Shown in pieces: positions 33,354 through 42,193 of a stretch of 64,000 bases of DNA; position 1 is the stretch's first letter; every line of letters starts with the position of its first letter. The DNA is from Kitasatospora phosalacinea (GTDB taxonomy: Bacteria > Actinomycetota > Actinomycetes > Streptomycetales > Streptomycetaceae). The DNA is taken from positions 1-64,000 of the forward strand of contig NZ_JNYE01000002.1 of NCBI RefSeq assembly GCF_000717185.1, read 5' to 3'. Under the pieces are notes generated by a model. That model was not told the origin of the DNA and ran no database searches. It worked only from the letters and a program-made list of their open reading frames with translations. The position numbers were made by a program, and so were the translations under genes.

Positions 33354-34019
33354 GTGCCCTCCCCCGCCGTCTACCGCTCGCCCCAGGGGCTCGCCTCCGC
33401 CACCACGGCCCTGTTCGCCCTGCACGGGGCGGCCGCGCTCGGGTCGGCGGCCGTGCTGCTGGCGCAGTACGCGGCGGGCGGCTCCTCCTCCGCGGAGGCG
33501 GACTGGCTGGCGACGGTGGTGGGTTCGGTGGAGTACCTGCTGTTCCTGGGCAGCGCGGCGGTGTTCCTGCCCTGGATGTACCGGGTGCGGGTGAACGCCG
33601 AGGTGATCTACCCGCACGGGCAGCAGCGCGCCCGCGTGCTGGCGGTGGTCGGCTGGTTCATCCCGTTCGCGGGCATCTGGTTCCCGTGGCGGGTCGCCAA
33701 CGACGTCTGGAGGGCCAGCGCCCCGGCCGGCGAGCACGGCGTGCCGCAGCCCGTCCCCGCCCGGGCGGGGCACGTCTGGTGGGTCAGCCTGATGCTCAGC
33801 TGGCTGCTCTTCTTCCTGGGCACCGAGAGCCTCGGTTCCGAGGCTTCCCTGCACTACGCCGACTCGCGCCGGGAGGCACTGGGCATCCTGGTCGCCGGTG
33901 AACTGCTGACGCTGGCCGCCATGGTGTCCGGCCTGCTGATGGTCCGCCGGCTGACCGCCATGCAGGAGGCCCACGCGGCCCGCGCCCGGGCGGCCTGGGC
34001 CCCGCCGGTCACCGCCTGA
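33354..34019 (+). CDS. DUF4328-type membrane protein
   Basis: 221 aa from GTG, eight bases after AGGAG. Four to five hydrophobic segments and the motifs FLPWMYRVRVNAEVIYPHGQQRARVLAVVGWFIPFAGIWFPWRVANDVWRAS identify DUF4328. It is an integral membrane protein of unknown function. Confidence 0.88.
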   Translation: MPSPAVYRSPQGLASATTALFALHGAAALGSAAVLLAQYAAGGSSSAEADWLATVVGSVEYLLFLGSAAVFLPWMYRVRVNAEVIYPHGQQRARVLAVVGWFIPFAGIWFPWRVANDVWRASAPAGEHGVPQPVPARAGHVWWVSLMLSWLLFFLGTESLGSEASLHYADSRREALGILVAGELLTLAAMVSGLLMVRRLTAMQEAHAARARAAWAPPVTA

Positions 34020-34615
34020 GGGACCCCGGAGGGCCCGGCGGCGGCCGGCAGCGGCAGCACCGGCGCACTCCCCGTCCCGGGCGGCAGCTGGTGCCCGGCC
34101 TCCGGCGACCCGACCGGCGCGCCCTCCGGATTCCCGTGCGCGAGGGCCGGGTCGGCGAGGCACCCGCGTCGCGCGTCGGCCCCGGTGACGGTGCCCGTGG
34201 TGAGGCGAAAGGCTCCGCACTCCCGGGCGGTTGACCACCGTGCCCTGGGGAGTGCGGAGCCTGGCCGGAACCTTTCGGTCCGCGGTGGGGGCGGCAGCTC
34301 CGGGGGGACGAGCTGCCGCCCCGGGCGGAGGTCCCACAACCGGGTCCGCGTCGGGGGGAAGCCGCGGTGCCCGGTCCCACAGCGGGGACCTCCGGATCGC
34401 CGTACCGGGGATTCCTGCCAGATCCTCGGTACGTCAACCATCCTGCCGCCCCGCGCCGGTGGGCACATCCGGAGAAAGCCCCGTCCGCGCAGGACCTTCG
34501 TCCCAGCGGGTGAACACGCCCCTCACTCCTTGCGCCGTCCGGTGGATAAGCTGCCGGGTGGCAGGGCCGCACGGGGAGAGGGCGGCGGCCCGACTCAGGG
34601 AGGCAGGCCCGTTCG
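34020..34615. other. 596-bp gene-free region with two strong palindromes
   Basis: No convincing coding frame. It contains AGGCTCCGCACTCCC (34210-34224) against its exact complement (34248-34262), and GGGGCGGCAGCTC (34288-34300) against GAGCTGCCGCCCC (34310-34322). The first can terminate the DUF4328 transcript; the second may belong to a structured leader or small RNA before the gene at 34616. No known riboswitch was recognised. Confidence 0.55.
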
Positions 34616-34780
34616 ATGGCTCAGGCGAAGAAGGTGGCCATGTGGATCCTGGTCATCTTCGTCATCTACACGATCATCACCTCACCGGAGCGCTCGGCGG
34701 ACCTGGTGAAGTCCGGCTTCGTCGGCATCTCGGACGCCGCCAAGGCGGTCGGCTCGTTCATGACCGGACTGGTGCGCTAG
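34616..34780 (+). CDS. 54-residue membrane protein
   Basis: ATG 34616 to TAG 34780 gives a basic N-terminus MAQAKK and one TM helix (VAMWILVIFVIYTIIT). A conserved-looking C-terminus (SPERSADLVKSGFVGISDAAKAVGSFMTGLVR) follows, probably an amphipathic helix. GGGAGG lies 12 nt upstream. Short membrane proteins of this form recur in Streptomyces; the function is unknown. Confidence 0.75.
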   Translation: MAQAKKVAMWILVIFVIYTIITSPERSADLVKSGFVGISDAAKAVGSFMTGLVR

Positions 34781-34856
34781 TACCGTTGCGGGGTTCGTCC
34801 TTCCGGGCGCTCCCGCGGGCGGGCGCGCCCTCCCCCACCCCGCGAGGAGCGGCATC

Positions 34857-35150
34857 GTGATCCGGCACCTGGTCCTGTTCAAGCTCAACGAAGGCGTCAC
34901 CAAGGAGGATCCGCGGGCGGTCGCGGGCGCGAAGGCGTTCGCGGAGCTCGGCGCGCTGGTCCCCGAGCTGCGCGAGTGGGAGTGCGGCTGGAACTTCGCC
35001 GAGCGGGACATCGCCCAGGACTTCGCGATCAACAGCCTGGTCGCGGACCGCGAGGCGCTGGCCGCGTACCTGGGCCACCCGGCCCATCAGGCAGCCGCCG
35101 CGCAGTGGCGCGAGTTCGCCACCTGGGTGATCGCCGACCTGGAGGTCTGA
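34857..35150 (+). CDS. Dabb-family (stress-responsive A/B barrel) protein
   Basis: 97 aa from [16 protein letters not shown] opens and [24 protein letters not shown] closes the dimeric alpha/beta barrel (Dabb) fold. It is upstream of the SigF-type gene on the same strand, with a separate promoter in between. Function unknown. Confidence 0.92.
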   Translation: MIRHLVLFKLNEGVTKEDPRAVAGAKAFAELGALVPELREWECGWNFAERDIAQDFAINSLVADREALAAYLGHPAHQAAAAQWREFATWVIADLEV

Positions 35151-35244
35151 CCCTCCCCCGCCTTCCCTCGTACACGCACGACCCGGCGGCCCCCGCCCCC
35201 CGCGCGCGAGCGGGGGCCGTAGCACACTCCGCCGAATGCTGGAC

Positions 35245-35272
35245 GGTTCGTCAACACGCCTCCGTCGGGTAC
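35245..35272 (+). promoter_or_regulatory. SigB/SigF-type promoter before the first sigma gene
   Basis: GGTTCG (35245-35250), 16 bp, then GGGTAC (35267-35272) fits the Streptomyces group-3 sigma consensus GNNTN-N14-16-GGGTAC/T. The -10 lies 81 nt before the GTG start. Confidence 0.55.
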
Positions 35273-35353
35273 TTGCCCGGCCACAGAGCGACTTGTGATG
35301 CTATGACCGGTTTTGCCGGAAATTGGCGAGGTGGTTCTCAAGGGAGGGGTGAC

Positions 35354-36283
35354 GTGTCCGTGCGGACGCAGCAGGGCAGTGCGCCCGAGGACCAGGCCGA
35401 GGACCGGATCGGCAGTCGACTCGAACCCAGGACCGAGCCCCGGGCCGGGGCCCTCGCCGTGGAGCCCGCCGAGGACCTGCCGGACCCCCTCGAACTCGCC
35501 TCCCGCCGCTCCGGCAACCGCGGCGCCGTGGACGTCCGCACCCTCACCCGGGTGCTGTTCGAACGGCTCTCCGAGCTCCCGCCCGACGCCCCCGAGCGCG
35601 CCCGGGTCCGCTCCGCCCTGATCGAGATCAACATCCCGCTGGTCCGCTACGCCGCCACCCGCTTCCGCAGCCGCAGCGAACCCATGGAGGACGTCGTCCA
35701 GGTCGGCACCATCGGCCTGATCAACGCCATCGACCGCTTCGACCCCGAGCGCGGCGTCCAGTTCCCGACCTACGCGCTGCCCACCATCCTCGGCGAGATC
35801 AAGCGCTACTTCCGCGACAACGTCCGCACCATGCACGTCCCGCGCCGCCTCCAGGAGCTGTGGGTACAGGTCAGCGGCGCCATGGAGGAGCTGACCGTCA
35901 CCCACGGCCGGGCCCCCAAGGTCCCCGAGATCGCCGCCAACCTGCGCATCCCCGAGGAGGACGTCCGGGCCTGCCTGGACGCCGGGCGCGCCTACAACGC
36001 CGCCTCCCTGGAGGCCGCCCAGGAGCACGAGGGCGGTCTCGCCCTGCTCGACCGGCTCGGGTACGAGGACTCCGCCCTCACCGACGTCGAGCACCGCGAC
36101 ATGGTCCGCCACCTGCTGGTCCAGCTCCCCGAGCGGGAGCGGCGGATCATCATGCTGCGGTTCTTCGCCAACCTCACCCAGTCGCAGATCTCCACCGAAC
36201 TCGGCATGTCCCAGATGCACGTCTCCCGGCTGCTGTCGCGGATCCTGTCCCGGCTGCGCACCGGGAACTCCTGGGAGGAGTGA
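35354..36283 (+). CDS. sigF: RNA polymerase sigma factor, SigB/SigF/SigG family (SigF-like)
   Basis: 309 aa from GTG right after GGGAGGGG. A ~65-residue acidic leader is followed by regions 2 ([67 protein letters not shown]), 3 ([15 protein letters not shown], [19 protein letters not shown]) and 4 ([41 protein letters not shown]). Position and sequence resemble S. coelicolor SigF, needed for spore maturation. The symbol rests on recall of that sequence and its neighbourhood. Anti-sigma and anti-anti-sigma genes are not adjacent. Confidence 0.85.
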   Translation: MSVRTQQGSAPEDQAEDRIGSRLEPRTEPRAGALAVEPAEDLPDPLELASRRSGNRGAVDVRTLTRVLFERLSELPPDAPERARVRSALIEINIPLVRYAATRFRSRSEPMEDVVQVGTIGLINAIDRFDPERGVQFPTYALPTILGEIKRYFRDNVRTMHVPRRLQELWVQVSGAMEELTVTHGRAPKVPEIAANLRIPEEDVRACLDAGRAYNAASLEAAQEHEGGLALLDRLGYEDSALTDVEHRDMVRHLLVQLPERERRIIMLRFFANLTQSQISTELGMSQMHVSRLLSRILSRLRTGNSWEE

Positions 36284-36334
36284 GTCGCCTCCTGTTGCCC
36301 CGCGTCACCGGCGGGTGACGAGTCGCGACGATCG

Positions 36335-36361
36335 GGTTTGCCGGGGCCGGTGCGCCGGTAT
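36335..36361 (+). promoter_or_regulatory. SigB/SigF-type promoter before the second sigma gene
   Basis: GGTTTG (36335-36340), 15 bp, then CGGTAT (36356-36361) resembles the group-3 consensus. The -10 is about 79 nt before the GTG at 36440, the same geometry as at the upstream sigma gene. Confidence 0.5.
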
Positions 36362-36439
36362 GGAGGAGTCAGACCCGTCAGCCGGGAACCACTGTGGGGT
36401 GGCGACCGTTCGACAGACAGTCACGAGGGGGTGGGCGCC

Positions 36440-37306
36440 GTGTTCACAGAACCGGGCAGTGCGGTCATCGAGGCCCAGGCCGATGCCGAAGCCGTCGTCG
36501 CAACGATCCCGGCCCAGGCCGGTCCCGCCGAGGCCCCCGACCGGGCCCTCGACACCCGCACGCTGTCCCGCGCGCTGTTCCGCCGCCTCGCCGGGCTGGA
36601 GGTCGGCAGCGCGGAGCACACCTACGTCCGGGACACGCTGATCGAGCTCAACCTGCCGCTGGTCCGGTACGCCTCCGCGCGCTTCCGCAGCCGCAACGAG
36701 CCGATGGAGGACATCGTCCAGGTCGGCACCATCGGCCTGATCAAGGCCATCGACCGCTTCGACCCGGACCGCGGCGTCGAGTTCCCGACCTTCGCCATGC
36801 CCACCGTGGTAGGCGAGATCAAGCGCTTCTTCCGCGACACCAGCTGGTCGGTGCGCGTCCCGCGCCGCCTCCAGGAGCTGCGCCTGGCCCTCACCAAGGC
36901 CGGCGACGAGCTCTCCCAGCGCCTGGACCGCTCCCCCACCGTCCCCGAGCTCGCCGCCTACCTCGGCGTCACCGAGGACGACGTGGTGGAGGGCCTCGCC
37001 GTCGGCAACGCGTACACCGCCAGCTCCCTGGACTCCAGCCCCGCCGAGGACGACGGCGGCGACGGCCCGCTCGCCGACCGCCTCGGCTACGAGGACCTCG
37101 CCCTGGAGGGCGTCGAGTACCGCGAGTCGCTCAAGCCGCTGCTCGCCAAGCTCCCGCCCCGCGAGCGCCGGATCATCATGCTGCGCTTCTTCGGCAACCT
37201 GACGCAGTCCCAGATCGGCGAGGAGATCGGCATCTCCCAGATGCACGTCTCCCGCCTGCTCACCAAGACCCTCGCCCACCTCCGGGAGGGCCTCACCGCG
37301 GAGTGA
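36440..37306 (+). CDS. RNA polymerase sigma factor, SigB/SigF/SigG family (SigN-like)
   Basis: 288 aa from GTG, with GAGGGG about 9 nt upstream. Region 2 ([64 protein letters not shown]) and region 4 ([41 protein letters not shown]) are complete. It is a tandem paralogue of the preceding gene. In S. coelicolor SigN neighbours SigF (recalled), so this is the probable counterpart. Its own promoter suggests separate control. Confidence 0.88.
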   Translation: MFTEPGSAVIEAQADAEAVVATIPAQAGPAEAPDRALDTRTLSRALFRRLAGLEVGSAEHTYVRDTLIELNLPLVRYASARFRSRNEPMEDIVQVGTIGLIKAIDRFDPDRGVEFPTFAMPTVVGEIKRFFRDTSWSVRVPRRLQELRLALTKAGDELSQRLDRSPTVPELAAYLGVTEDDVVEGLAVGNAYTASSLDSSPAEDDGGDGPLADRLGYEDLALEGVEYRESLKPLLAKLPPRERRIIMLRFFGNLTQSQIGEEIGISQMHVSRLLTKTLAHLREGLTAE

Positions 37307-37322
37307 GCGGCGGCGGGCGGCG

Positions 37323-38171
37323 TCAGACGGTGCAGGCCCGCCGCAGCCGCAGCAGGTGCTCCTCGGTCAGCCCGAGGCCGTCCTGCCAGAAGTGCTCGAA
37401 GCCGGACCACCCGAGGGCCAGCTCCTCGAACGCGGCCTCCAGGTAGACCGCCTCCGCCCGGGCCAGCGGCCGCATCAGCGGGTCCACCCGGGCGATCAGG
37501 GCGGCGGCCCGCTCGTTGGTGAGCAGATAGTCCGCCAGGACGCTCTCCCGGTCCACGCCGAGCGCGGTGAGCAGCAGGGCCGCCGTCCAGCCGGTGCGGT
37601 CCTTGCCCGCCGTGCAGTGGAAGAGCACCGGCGCGCCGTCCGCCTCGGCGATCAGCCGCAGCACGGTGGCGAAGCGCGAGCGGGCGACCGCGTCGGTGAC
37701 GAACCAGCGGTACATCCCGGTCATCATCGCGGCGCCCCGCCCGTCCCCGAGGACGGCGTGCATCGCCGCCGGGTCGCCGCTGCCCAGCGCCCGCCGCAGC
37801 TCCACGTACAGGTCGAAGTCCGCGGAGAACACCGGCAGGTGGTGCAGGGTCGGCCCGAGGCCGTCGAGGGCCGGGACGGTGAGCATCGCCGCCGCGTCCG
37901 GCGGCAGCACGGCCGCGGGCAGGCCGGGCACCAGGTCGGCGCCCAGGTGGCGGACCTCGTCCAGGCTGCGCAGGTCCACCACGTGGCGCAGCCCGATCGC
38001 GCCCAGCAGCGCCCGGTCGTCCTCGCCGAGGCGGCTGAGCGCCTCGGTGCGCAGCAGCGCGCCCGCGCGCACGGTGCGGCCGTCCGCGGTGCGGTAGCCG
38101 CCCAGGTCGCGGGCGTTGACGGCGGCGGCCAGGCCGAGGCTCCTGGCGGTCTCGGTGGACGGCGCGGTCAC
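37323..38171 (-). CDS. tyrosine/serine phosphatase (CX5R)
   Basis: 282 aa from GTG. NARDLGGYRTADGRTVRAGALLRTEAL and the P-loop FHCTAGKDRTGW with C186 and R192 identify the Y_phosphatase3 family. It acts on phosphotyrosine/serine or phosphoinositides in relatives. It is convergent with the SigN-like gene, 16 nt apart. Confidence 0.93.
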   Translation of the reverse strand: MTAPSTETARSLGLAAAVNARDLGGYRTADGRTVRAGALLRTEALSRLGEDDRALLGAIGLRHVVDLRSLDEVRHLGADLVPGLPAAVLPPDAAAMLTVPALDGLGPTLHHLPVFSADFDLYVELRRALGSGDPAAMHAVLGDGRGAAMMTGMYRWFVTDAVARSRFATVLRLIAEADGAPVLFHCTAGKDRTGWTAALLLTALGVDRESVLADYLLTNERAAALIARVDPLMRPLARAEAVYLEAAFEELALGWSGFEHFWQDGLGLTEEHLLRLRRACTV

Positions 38172-38275
38172 GGGTGCCTCCTGGCGGCGGTGCGACGGAC
38201 CCGGCCAGTGTAGGCACGCCCGTCGGCGGGACCACCGGGTGCCTCCGGCCGGCCCCGCGCGGACGGGCCCGGGTG

Positions 38276-38479
38276 CTACTTGACGGCCAGCCAGATCACG
38301 CCGACGACGACCGCCAGGGCCACCACGGCCCCGATGACGATCAGCGGGGTGCGGTTCGGCGAGGAGCTGCTGCTGCCGTAGGTGGTGACGGTGCCCGGGG
38401 CCTGCGGGGCCGGGGCCTCGTCGACGAACGCCCGGAACATCTGGGTCGAACCGGCGGGGTCGTAGTCGTTGTCAGCCAT
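38276..38479 (-). CDS. small tail-anchored-like membrane protein
   Basis: 67 aa. A cytoplasmic Pro/Ser-rich segment (MADNDYDPAGSTQMFRAFVDEAPAP) is followed by one C-terminal TM helix (TPLIVIGAVVALAVVVGVIWLAVK). No known domain. It is conserved-looking and of unknown function. Confidence 0.75.
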   Translation of the reverse strand: MADNDYDPAGSTQMFRAFVDEAPAPQAPGTVTTYGSSSSSPNRTPLIVIGAVVALAVVVGVIWLAVK

Positions 38480-38629
38480 GGAACGGGACTCTAGCCGCCC
38501 CGGGCGGCCCGCCGACACCCCGGACCCCGTCCCGGAGCAGGTCTGCACGCTCCCCTCACCCCGGCCGGTCCGGGCGTGGACGCACGGCCCGGCGGAATCA
38601 AGCCGGACCCGAACGGGTTGTTCCCGGGC

Positions 38630-39586
38630 ATGACCAACAGTGACGCCCCCCGGGTGACTCTCGGCCCCTCCGACCTCGCCGTCTCCCCGCTGGCCCTCGG
38701 CGGCAACGTCTTCGGCTGGACGGCCGACGCCGAGCAGTCCTTCGCCGTCCTCGACGCGTACGCCGCCGCGGGCGGCAACTTCCTCGACACCGCGGACGTG
38801 TACTCGGCCTGGGCGCCGGGCAACTCCGGCGGCGAGTCGGAGACCGTCATCGGCGACTGGCTGCGCAGCCGGGGCAACCGCGAGCAGATCGTGGTCGCCA
38901 CCAAGGTCGGCATGCTGTCCGGCCTGGACAACCTGCGGCCGGAGACGATCCGGCGGGGCGCCGAGGCCTCGCTGCGCCGGCTCGGCGTGGAGCGGATCGA
39001 CCTGTTCTACACCCACCGGGACGACCCGGACACCCCGGTCGAGGAGATCGTCACGGCGCTGGACGAGCTGGTCCGCGAGGGCAAGGTGCGCGAGGTCGCC
39101 GCGTCCAACATCGGCCCGGAGCGGCTCGCCGCCTCGCTGGAGTTCGCCGAGCGCGAGGGCCTGGCCAAGTACGTCGCGGTGCAGCCGCACTACAACCTGG
39201 TCTCCCGCGACACCTACGAGGGCCCGCTGGCCGACACCGTCGCCGCGCACGGCCTGTCCGTCGTCCCCTACTTCGCGCTCGCCTCCGGATTCCTGACCGG
39301 CAAGTACCGCCCGGGCACCGCCGTCGACTCCGCCCGGGCCCAGGGCGCCGGCCGCTACCTGGACGACCCCCGCGGCCCCCGGGTGCTCGCCGCCCTGGAC
39401 GAGGTCGCCGCCGCGCACGGCGTGCAGCCCGCCACCGTGGCGCTGGCCTGGCTGGCCGCCCAGCCGACCGTCGCCGCGCCGCTGGCCAGCGCCCGCACCG
39501 TCGAGCAGCTGCCCCCGCTGCTGGCCGCCGCCTCGCTGCGGCTGACCGGGGCCGAGCTCAAGCTGCTCACCGCGGCCTCCGACTGA
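38630..39586 (+). CDS. aldo/keto reductase
   Basis: 318 aa. The AKR barrel includes NFLDTADVYSAW (catalytic Asp/Tyr), VVATKVGM (Lys), DLFYTHRDDPDTPVEEI (His) and a C-terminal NADPH site (LASARTVEQLPPLL). It resembles AKR families of the YajO/Gcy type. The start MTNSDAP at 38630 was chosen over an earlier ATG that lacks a ribosome site. Confidence 0.94.
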   Translation: MTNSDAPRVTLGPSDLAVSPLALGGNVFGWTADAEQSFAVLDAYAAAGGNFLDTADVYSAWAPGNSGGESETVIGDWLRSRGNREQIVVATKVGMLSGLDNLRPETIRRGAEASLRRLGVERIDLFYTHRDDPDTPVEEIVTALDELVREGKVREVAASNIGPERLAASLEFAEREGLAKYVAVQPHYNLVSRDTYEGPLADTVAAHGLSVVPYFALASGFLTGKYRPGTAVDSARAQGAGRYLDDPRGPRVLAALDEVAAAHGVQPATVALAWLAAQPTVAAPLASARTVEQLPPLLAAASLRLTGAELKLLTAASD

Positions 39587-39602
39587 CCCGGCCCGCACAC
39601 GG

Positions 39603-39644
39603 CGGCGGCGCCCCTCCCGCCACGCTGCGGGAGGGGCGCCGCCG
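39603..39644. terminator. bidirectional terminator, 18-bp perfect stem
   Basis: CGGCGGCGCCCCTCCCGC (39603-39620) and its complement (39627-39644), loop CACGCT, between the convergent aldo/keto reductase and NlpC/P60 genes. Confidence 0.88.
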
Positions 39645-39663
39645 TGCTTCCCGGCCCGGCCGC

Positions 39664-40617
39664 TCAGTAGCGGCCGAAGAAGTCCGGGTAGTAGCCGCTG
39701 TTGAGGCGGGAGACCCGGACGTCCTTGCCGGGGCGGGGGGCTTCCACGTACGTCCCGTCACCGAGGTAGACGGCCACGTGGTGGATGCCGGAGACCCGGC
39801 CGTTGCTGGACCAGAACACCAGGTCGCCGCGCTGCAGCTGCCCCGAGGAGACCGGGGTGGCGGCCCGGTACTGGTCGTCGGCGACCCGCGGGGTGGCGAC
39901 CCCGGCCCGGCGGAACGCCTGCTGGACCAGGCCCGAGCAGTCGAACCCGTTCGGCCCGTTGCCGCCCCACACGTACGGCTTGCCGACCTGTGCCAGCGCG
40001 TAGGACACCGCCGCCTCCACCCCGCTCGCGGCGGGCTCCGCGGGCTGGCCGGACTGGCCTCCGGGGGCGCCCCGGTCACCGGTCCGGGAGACGTAGACGT
40101 CGTAGTGGCTGGTGTAGCGCCACTGCCCGGCCGCGTTCCTGAACCAGTAGACCTTGCCGTCCCAGCCCTGCCGGATCCCGCCGGAGGACTGCGCCGGGGC
40201 CTGCTTCACCGGCTGGGGCTTCGCGTCGTTCGCACCGCCGGTGCGGTCGAGGTAGACGTCGTACCACTTGGTGTAGCGCCACTCGCCGGCCGCGTTCTTG
40301 AACCAGTAGACCTTGCCGTCCCAGCCCGGGCCGGACGGCGCGGGCATCGCCTGCGCCGTGGTCGTGCCGAGGCCGAGCCCGACCGCTCCCGCGCCCGCCA
40401 GCACCGTGGCGGTCAGGAAGGTCGAGCGCACCGCCCGGTGTATTCGGCCCGGCCGCTCGGCCGCGGCGGACCCGCCGGTGCGGGCCGCCGGGCGGGCGCA
40501 CGAGGCGCACCGGCAGGCTGACGCACCGTCGGATTCGGCGAAGCCCAGCAGCGGGGCGCCGGAGAAGTCCGGGAGGTCGGCGGGGTCGGTGGATATCGAG
40601 GCGAGCGCGGTCGTCAC
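39664..40617 (-). CDS. NlpC/P60 (C40) peptidoglycan endopeptidase with two aromatic repeats
   Basis: 317 aa from a GTG overlapping the SPFH stop (GTGA). A ~70-residue cytoplasmic leader with CRCASC precedes a signal/TM segment (FLTATVLAGAGAVGLGLGTTTAQA). Two 31-residue repeats follow, 53 residues apart: GWDGKVYWFKNAAGEWRYT.. and GWDGKVYWFRNAAGQWRYT... each ending YDVY..RTG. The NlpC domain has C227 in GFDCSGLV, His in SGIHHVAVYLGDG and a late His/Asn site. It should cut peptide stems of peptidoglycan outside the membrane; the repeats may bind the wall. Confidence 0.92.
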   Translation of the reverse strand: MTTALASISTDPADLPDFSGAPLLGFAESDGASACRCASCARPAARTGGSAAAERPGRIHRAVRSTFLTATVLAGAGAVGLGLGTTTAQAMPAPSGPGWDGKVYWFKNAAGEWRYTKWYDVYLDRTGGANDAKPQPVKQAPAQSSGGIRQGWDGKVYWFRNAAGQWRYTSHYDVYVSRTGDRGAPGGQSGQPAEPAASGVEAAVSYALAQVGKPYVWGGNGPNGFDCSGLVQQAFRRAGVATPRVADDQYRAATPVSSGQLQRGDLVFWSSNGRVSGIHHVAVYLGDGTYVEAPRPGKDVRVSRLNSGYYPDFFGRY

Positions 40618-41981
40618 GCGGGTTTCCCTTCCTTGCGGTGCGGGCGGGCGGCCGGGGCGGGCACCGAGGCGGTGACCCCGGCCGGGGCGACGAACGCGAC
40701 CAGCAGCTGCTCCATCAGGGCGCTGCGCGCGCTGTCGTCCCACTCGTGGGCGGTGGCGCGCTCCAGGCGCCGCACCGCGAGGGCCGCGGCCTCCACCGCG
40801 TCGTCCACCAGGACGGTCCGCAGCCCGGCGTCCAGGTCGGCCAGCCGGCGGCGGCGCATCGACTCGGCGACCTCCGGCGCGTAGTCCAGGGCCAGCGGCT
40901 GCACCGAGTACACCTCGACCCCGGCCGGGGCGGTCTCGGCGGCCAGCGCCCGGGTCAGCTCGTCGGCGAACCACTGCCCGTCGCGCAGCGCGGGCCCCGG
41001 CACGGAGTTGGAGTCGCACGGCAGGAGGGAGGCGGTTCGGGTGAGAACGGCCTGCACCTGCTCGCGCAGATACGTTTCGTGATCGGCGATGCCCAGCGTC
41101 ACCCGGGCGGTGTCCTTGACCCGCCACACGATCAGCAGCCGCACCACCAGCGGCGTCCCGGCCCGGTCGGTGACGTGCACCGGCTCGCTGCGCCAGTGCC
41201 GCAGCCGGACGTCCACCCGGCGGCGGCGCACCAGCGGGTTCACCCACAGCAGGCCGGTGCGGCGAACGGTGCCGCGGTAGCGGCCCCAGCGGGTCAGCAC
41301 CCGGGTCTCGCCGCCCGGGTTGGACAGCAGGCCGCCGAGCGCGGCCAGCATCACCAGCCCGATCGCGCTGACCGCGGCGAGCGTCCCGTCGCCGACCTCG
41401 GCCTCCCCGCCGGCCCGCGCCGCCGCACCGCGCAGGTCGGGCACCCCCGGCAGCTCCGGCAGCGCCCCCGCCCGGGCCAGCACCAGCAGCGCCCCGGCCG
41501 CCCCGGCCAGCAGCACCAGCAGCGGCAGCCAGCCCGGCAGCGCGAACGCCCGCCGCTCGCGCAGCGACTGGTCCGCGCGCGGCGGACGGCGGTGGGTCGC
41601 GGCGTCCGCGACCGTCGGGTGCGCCGCCGACTGCTTCGCGGTGGCCGCGCTCAGCCGGCGCAGCCCGCTCGACGCGGACGCCGGTGCGGGCGCCGGAGCG
41701 GCGGGCTCCGCGGCGGCCCGGGGCCCGGACGGGAACGCGGCGGGGTCGTCCGCGCCGACCGGCACCAGCGCGGCCGGGTCGACGGCCGCACCCACCACCG
41801 GGAGCGGCTGGGTGTCCGGGCCCCGGTCGAAGGCGTCCTCGACGGGTGGGGCGGTCGTGATCAGCGGCTTGGTCACCGCCTTGGCGACCGCCTTGGTGAG
41901 TTGGGTCGCACCGACCGGGGGCTCGGGTGCGGCGGAGGGCCAGGAGTTGGGTCGCGGCGACGAGTCGCGGGTGACGTCCAT
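40614..41981 (-). CDS. SPFH (band 7)-domain membrane protein
   Basis: 455 aa. A 140-residue Ala/Pro-rich cytoplasmic leader precedes two TM helices (LPLLVLLAGAAGALLVLA; AVSAIGLVMLAALGGLL) and the SPFH domain (LTRWGRYRGTVRRTGLLWVNPLVRRRRVDVRLRHWRSEPVHVTDRAGTPLVVRLLIVWRVKDTARVTLGI). A helical stretch (EVAESMRRRRLADLDAGLRTVLVDDAVEAAALAVRRLE) follows. It is coupled by GTGA to the NlpC/P60 gene, so a membrane platform for wall remodelling is plausible. Confidence 0.9.
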   Translation of the reverse strand: MDVTRDSSPRPNSWPSAAPEPPVGATQLTKAVAKAVTKPLITTAPPVEDAFDRGPDTQPLPVVGAAVDPAALVPVGADDPAAFPSGPRAAAEPAAPAPAPASASSGLRRLSAATAKQSAAHPTVADAATHRRPPRADQSLRERRAFALPGWLPLLVLLAGAAGALLVLARAGALPELPGVPDLRGAAARAGGEAEVGDGTLAAVSAIGLVMLAALGGLLSNPGGETRVLTRWGRYRGTVRRTGLLWVNPLVRRRRVDVRLRHWRSEPVHVTDRAGTPLVVRLLIVWRVKDTARVTLGIADHETYLREQVQAVLTRTASLLPCDSNSVPGPALRDGQWFADELTRALAAETAPAGVEVYSVQPLALDYAPEVAESMRRRRLADLDAGLRTVLVDDAVEAAALAVRRLERATAHEWDDSARSALMEQLLVAFVAPAGVTASVPAPAARPHRKEGKPA

Positions 41982-42057
41982 GCACGTGTCCTAGGGGTTC
42001 AGAGTGTCGCGCAACGGGCGGCCCGGATCTGACGGGCAGTGCCAGACTCAGGCTAGG

Positions 42058-42073
42058 TTGATAAGTCATCAAA
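42058..42073 (-). promoter_or_regulatory. AT-rich inverted repeat upstream of the SPFH operon
   Basis: TTGAT aagtc ATCAA lies in the only AT-rich stretch between the SPFH start and the surface-protein end. It is a plausible operator or promoter of the SPFH/NlpC operon; no regulator is assigned. Confidence 0.3.
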
Positions 42074-42121
42074 TGCGACATTTACCAGGCGGTGTGTCGA
42101 TTTGTCCGCTATGCGGGTACG

Positions 42122-42165
42122 GGTCGGCCCGCCCGCCCTGAACTGCGGGAACGAGCGGGCCGACC
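42122..42165 (-). terminator. terminator of the surface protein gene
   Basis: GGTCGGCCCGC (42122-42132) pairs with GCGGGCCGACC (42155-42165), 28 nt beyond the stop at 42194. Confidence 0.65.
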
Positions 42166-42193
42166 GGGAACGGGGGCCGGAACGGACGGCCCG

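Noticed and set aside
34210..34322. Known riboswitch (for example c-di-AMP) in the gene-free region
   Set aside because: The hairpins are simple palindromes; I could not place the conserved loop sequences of any riboswitch class I know.
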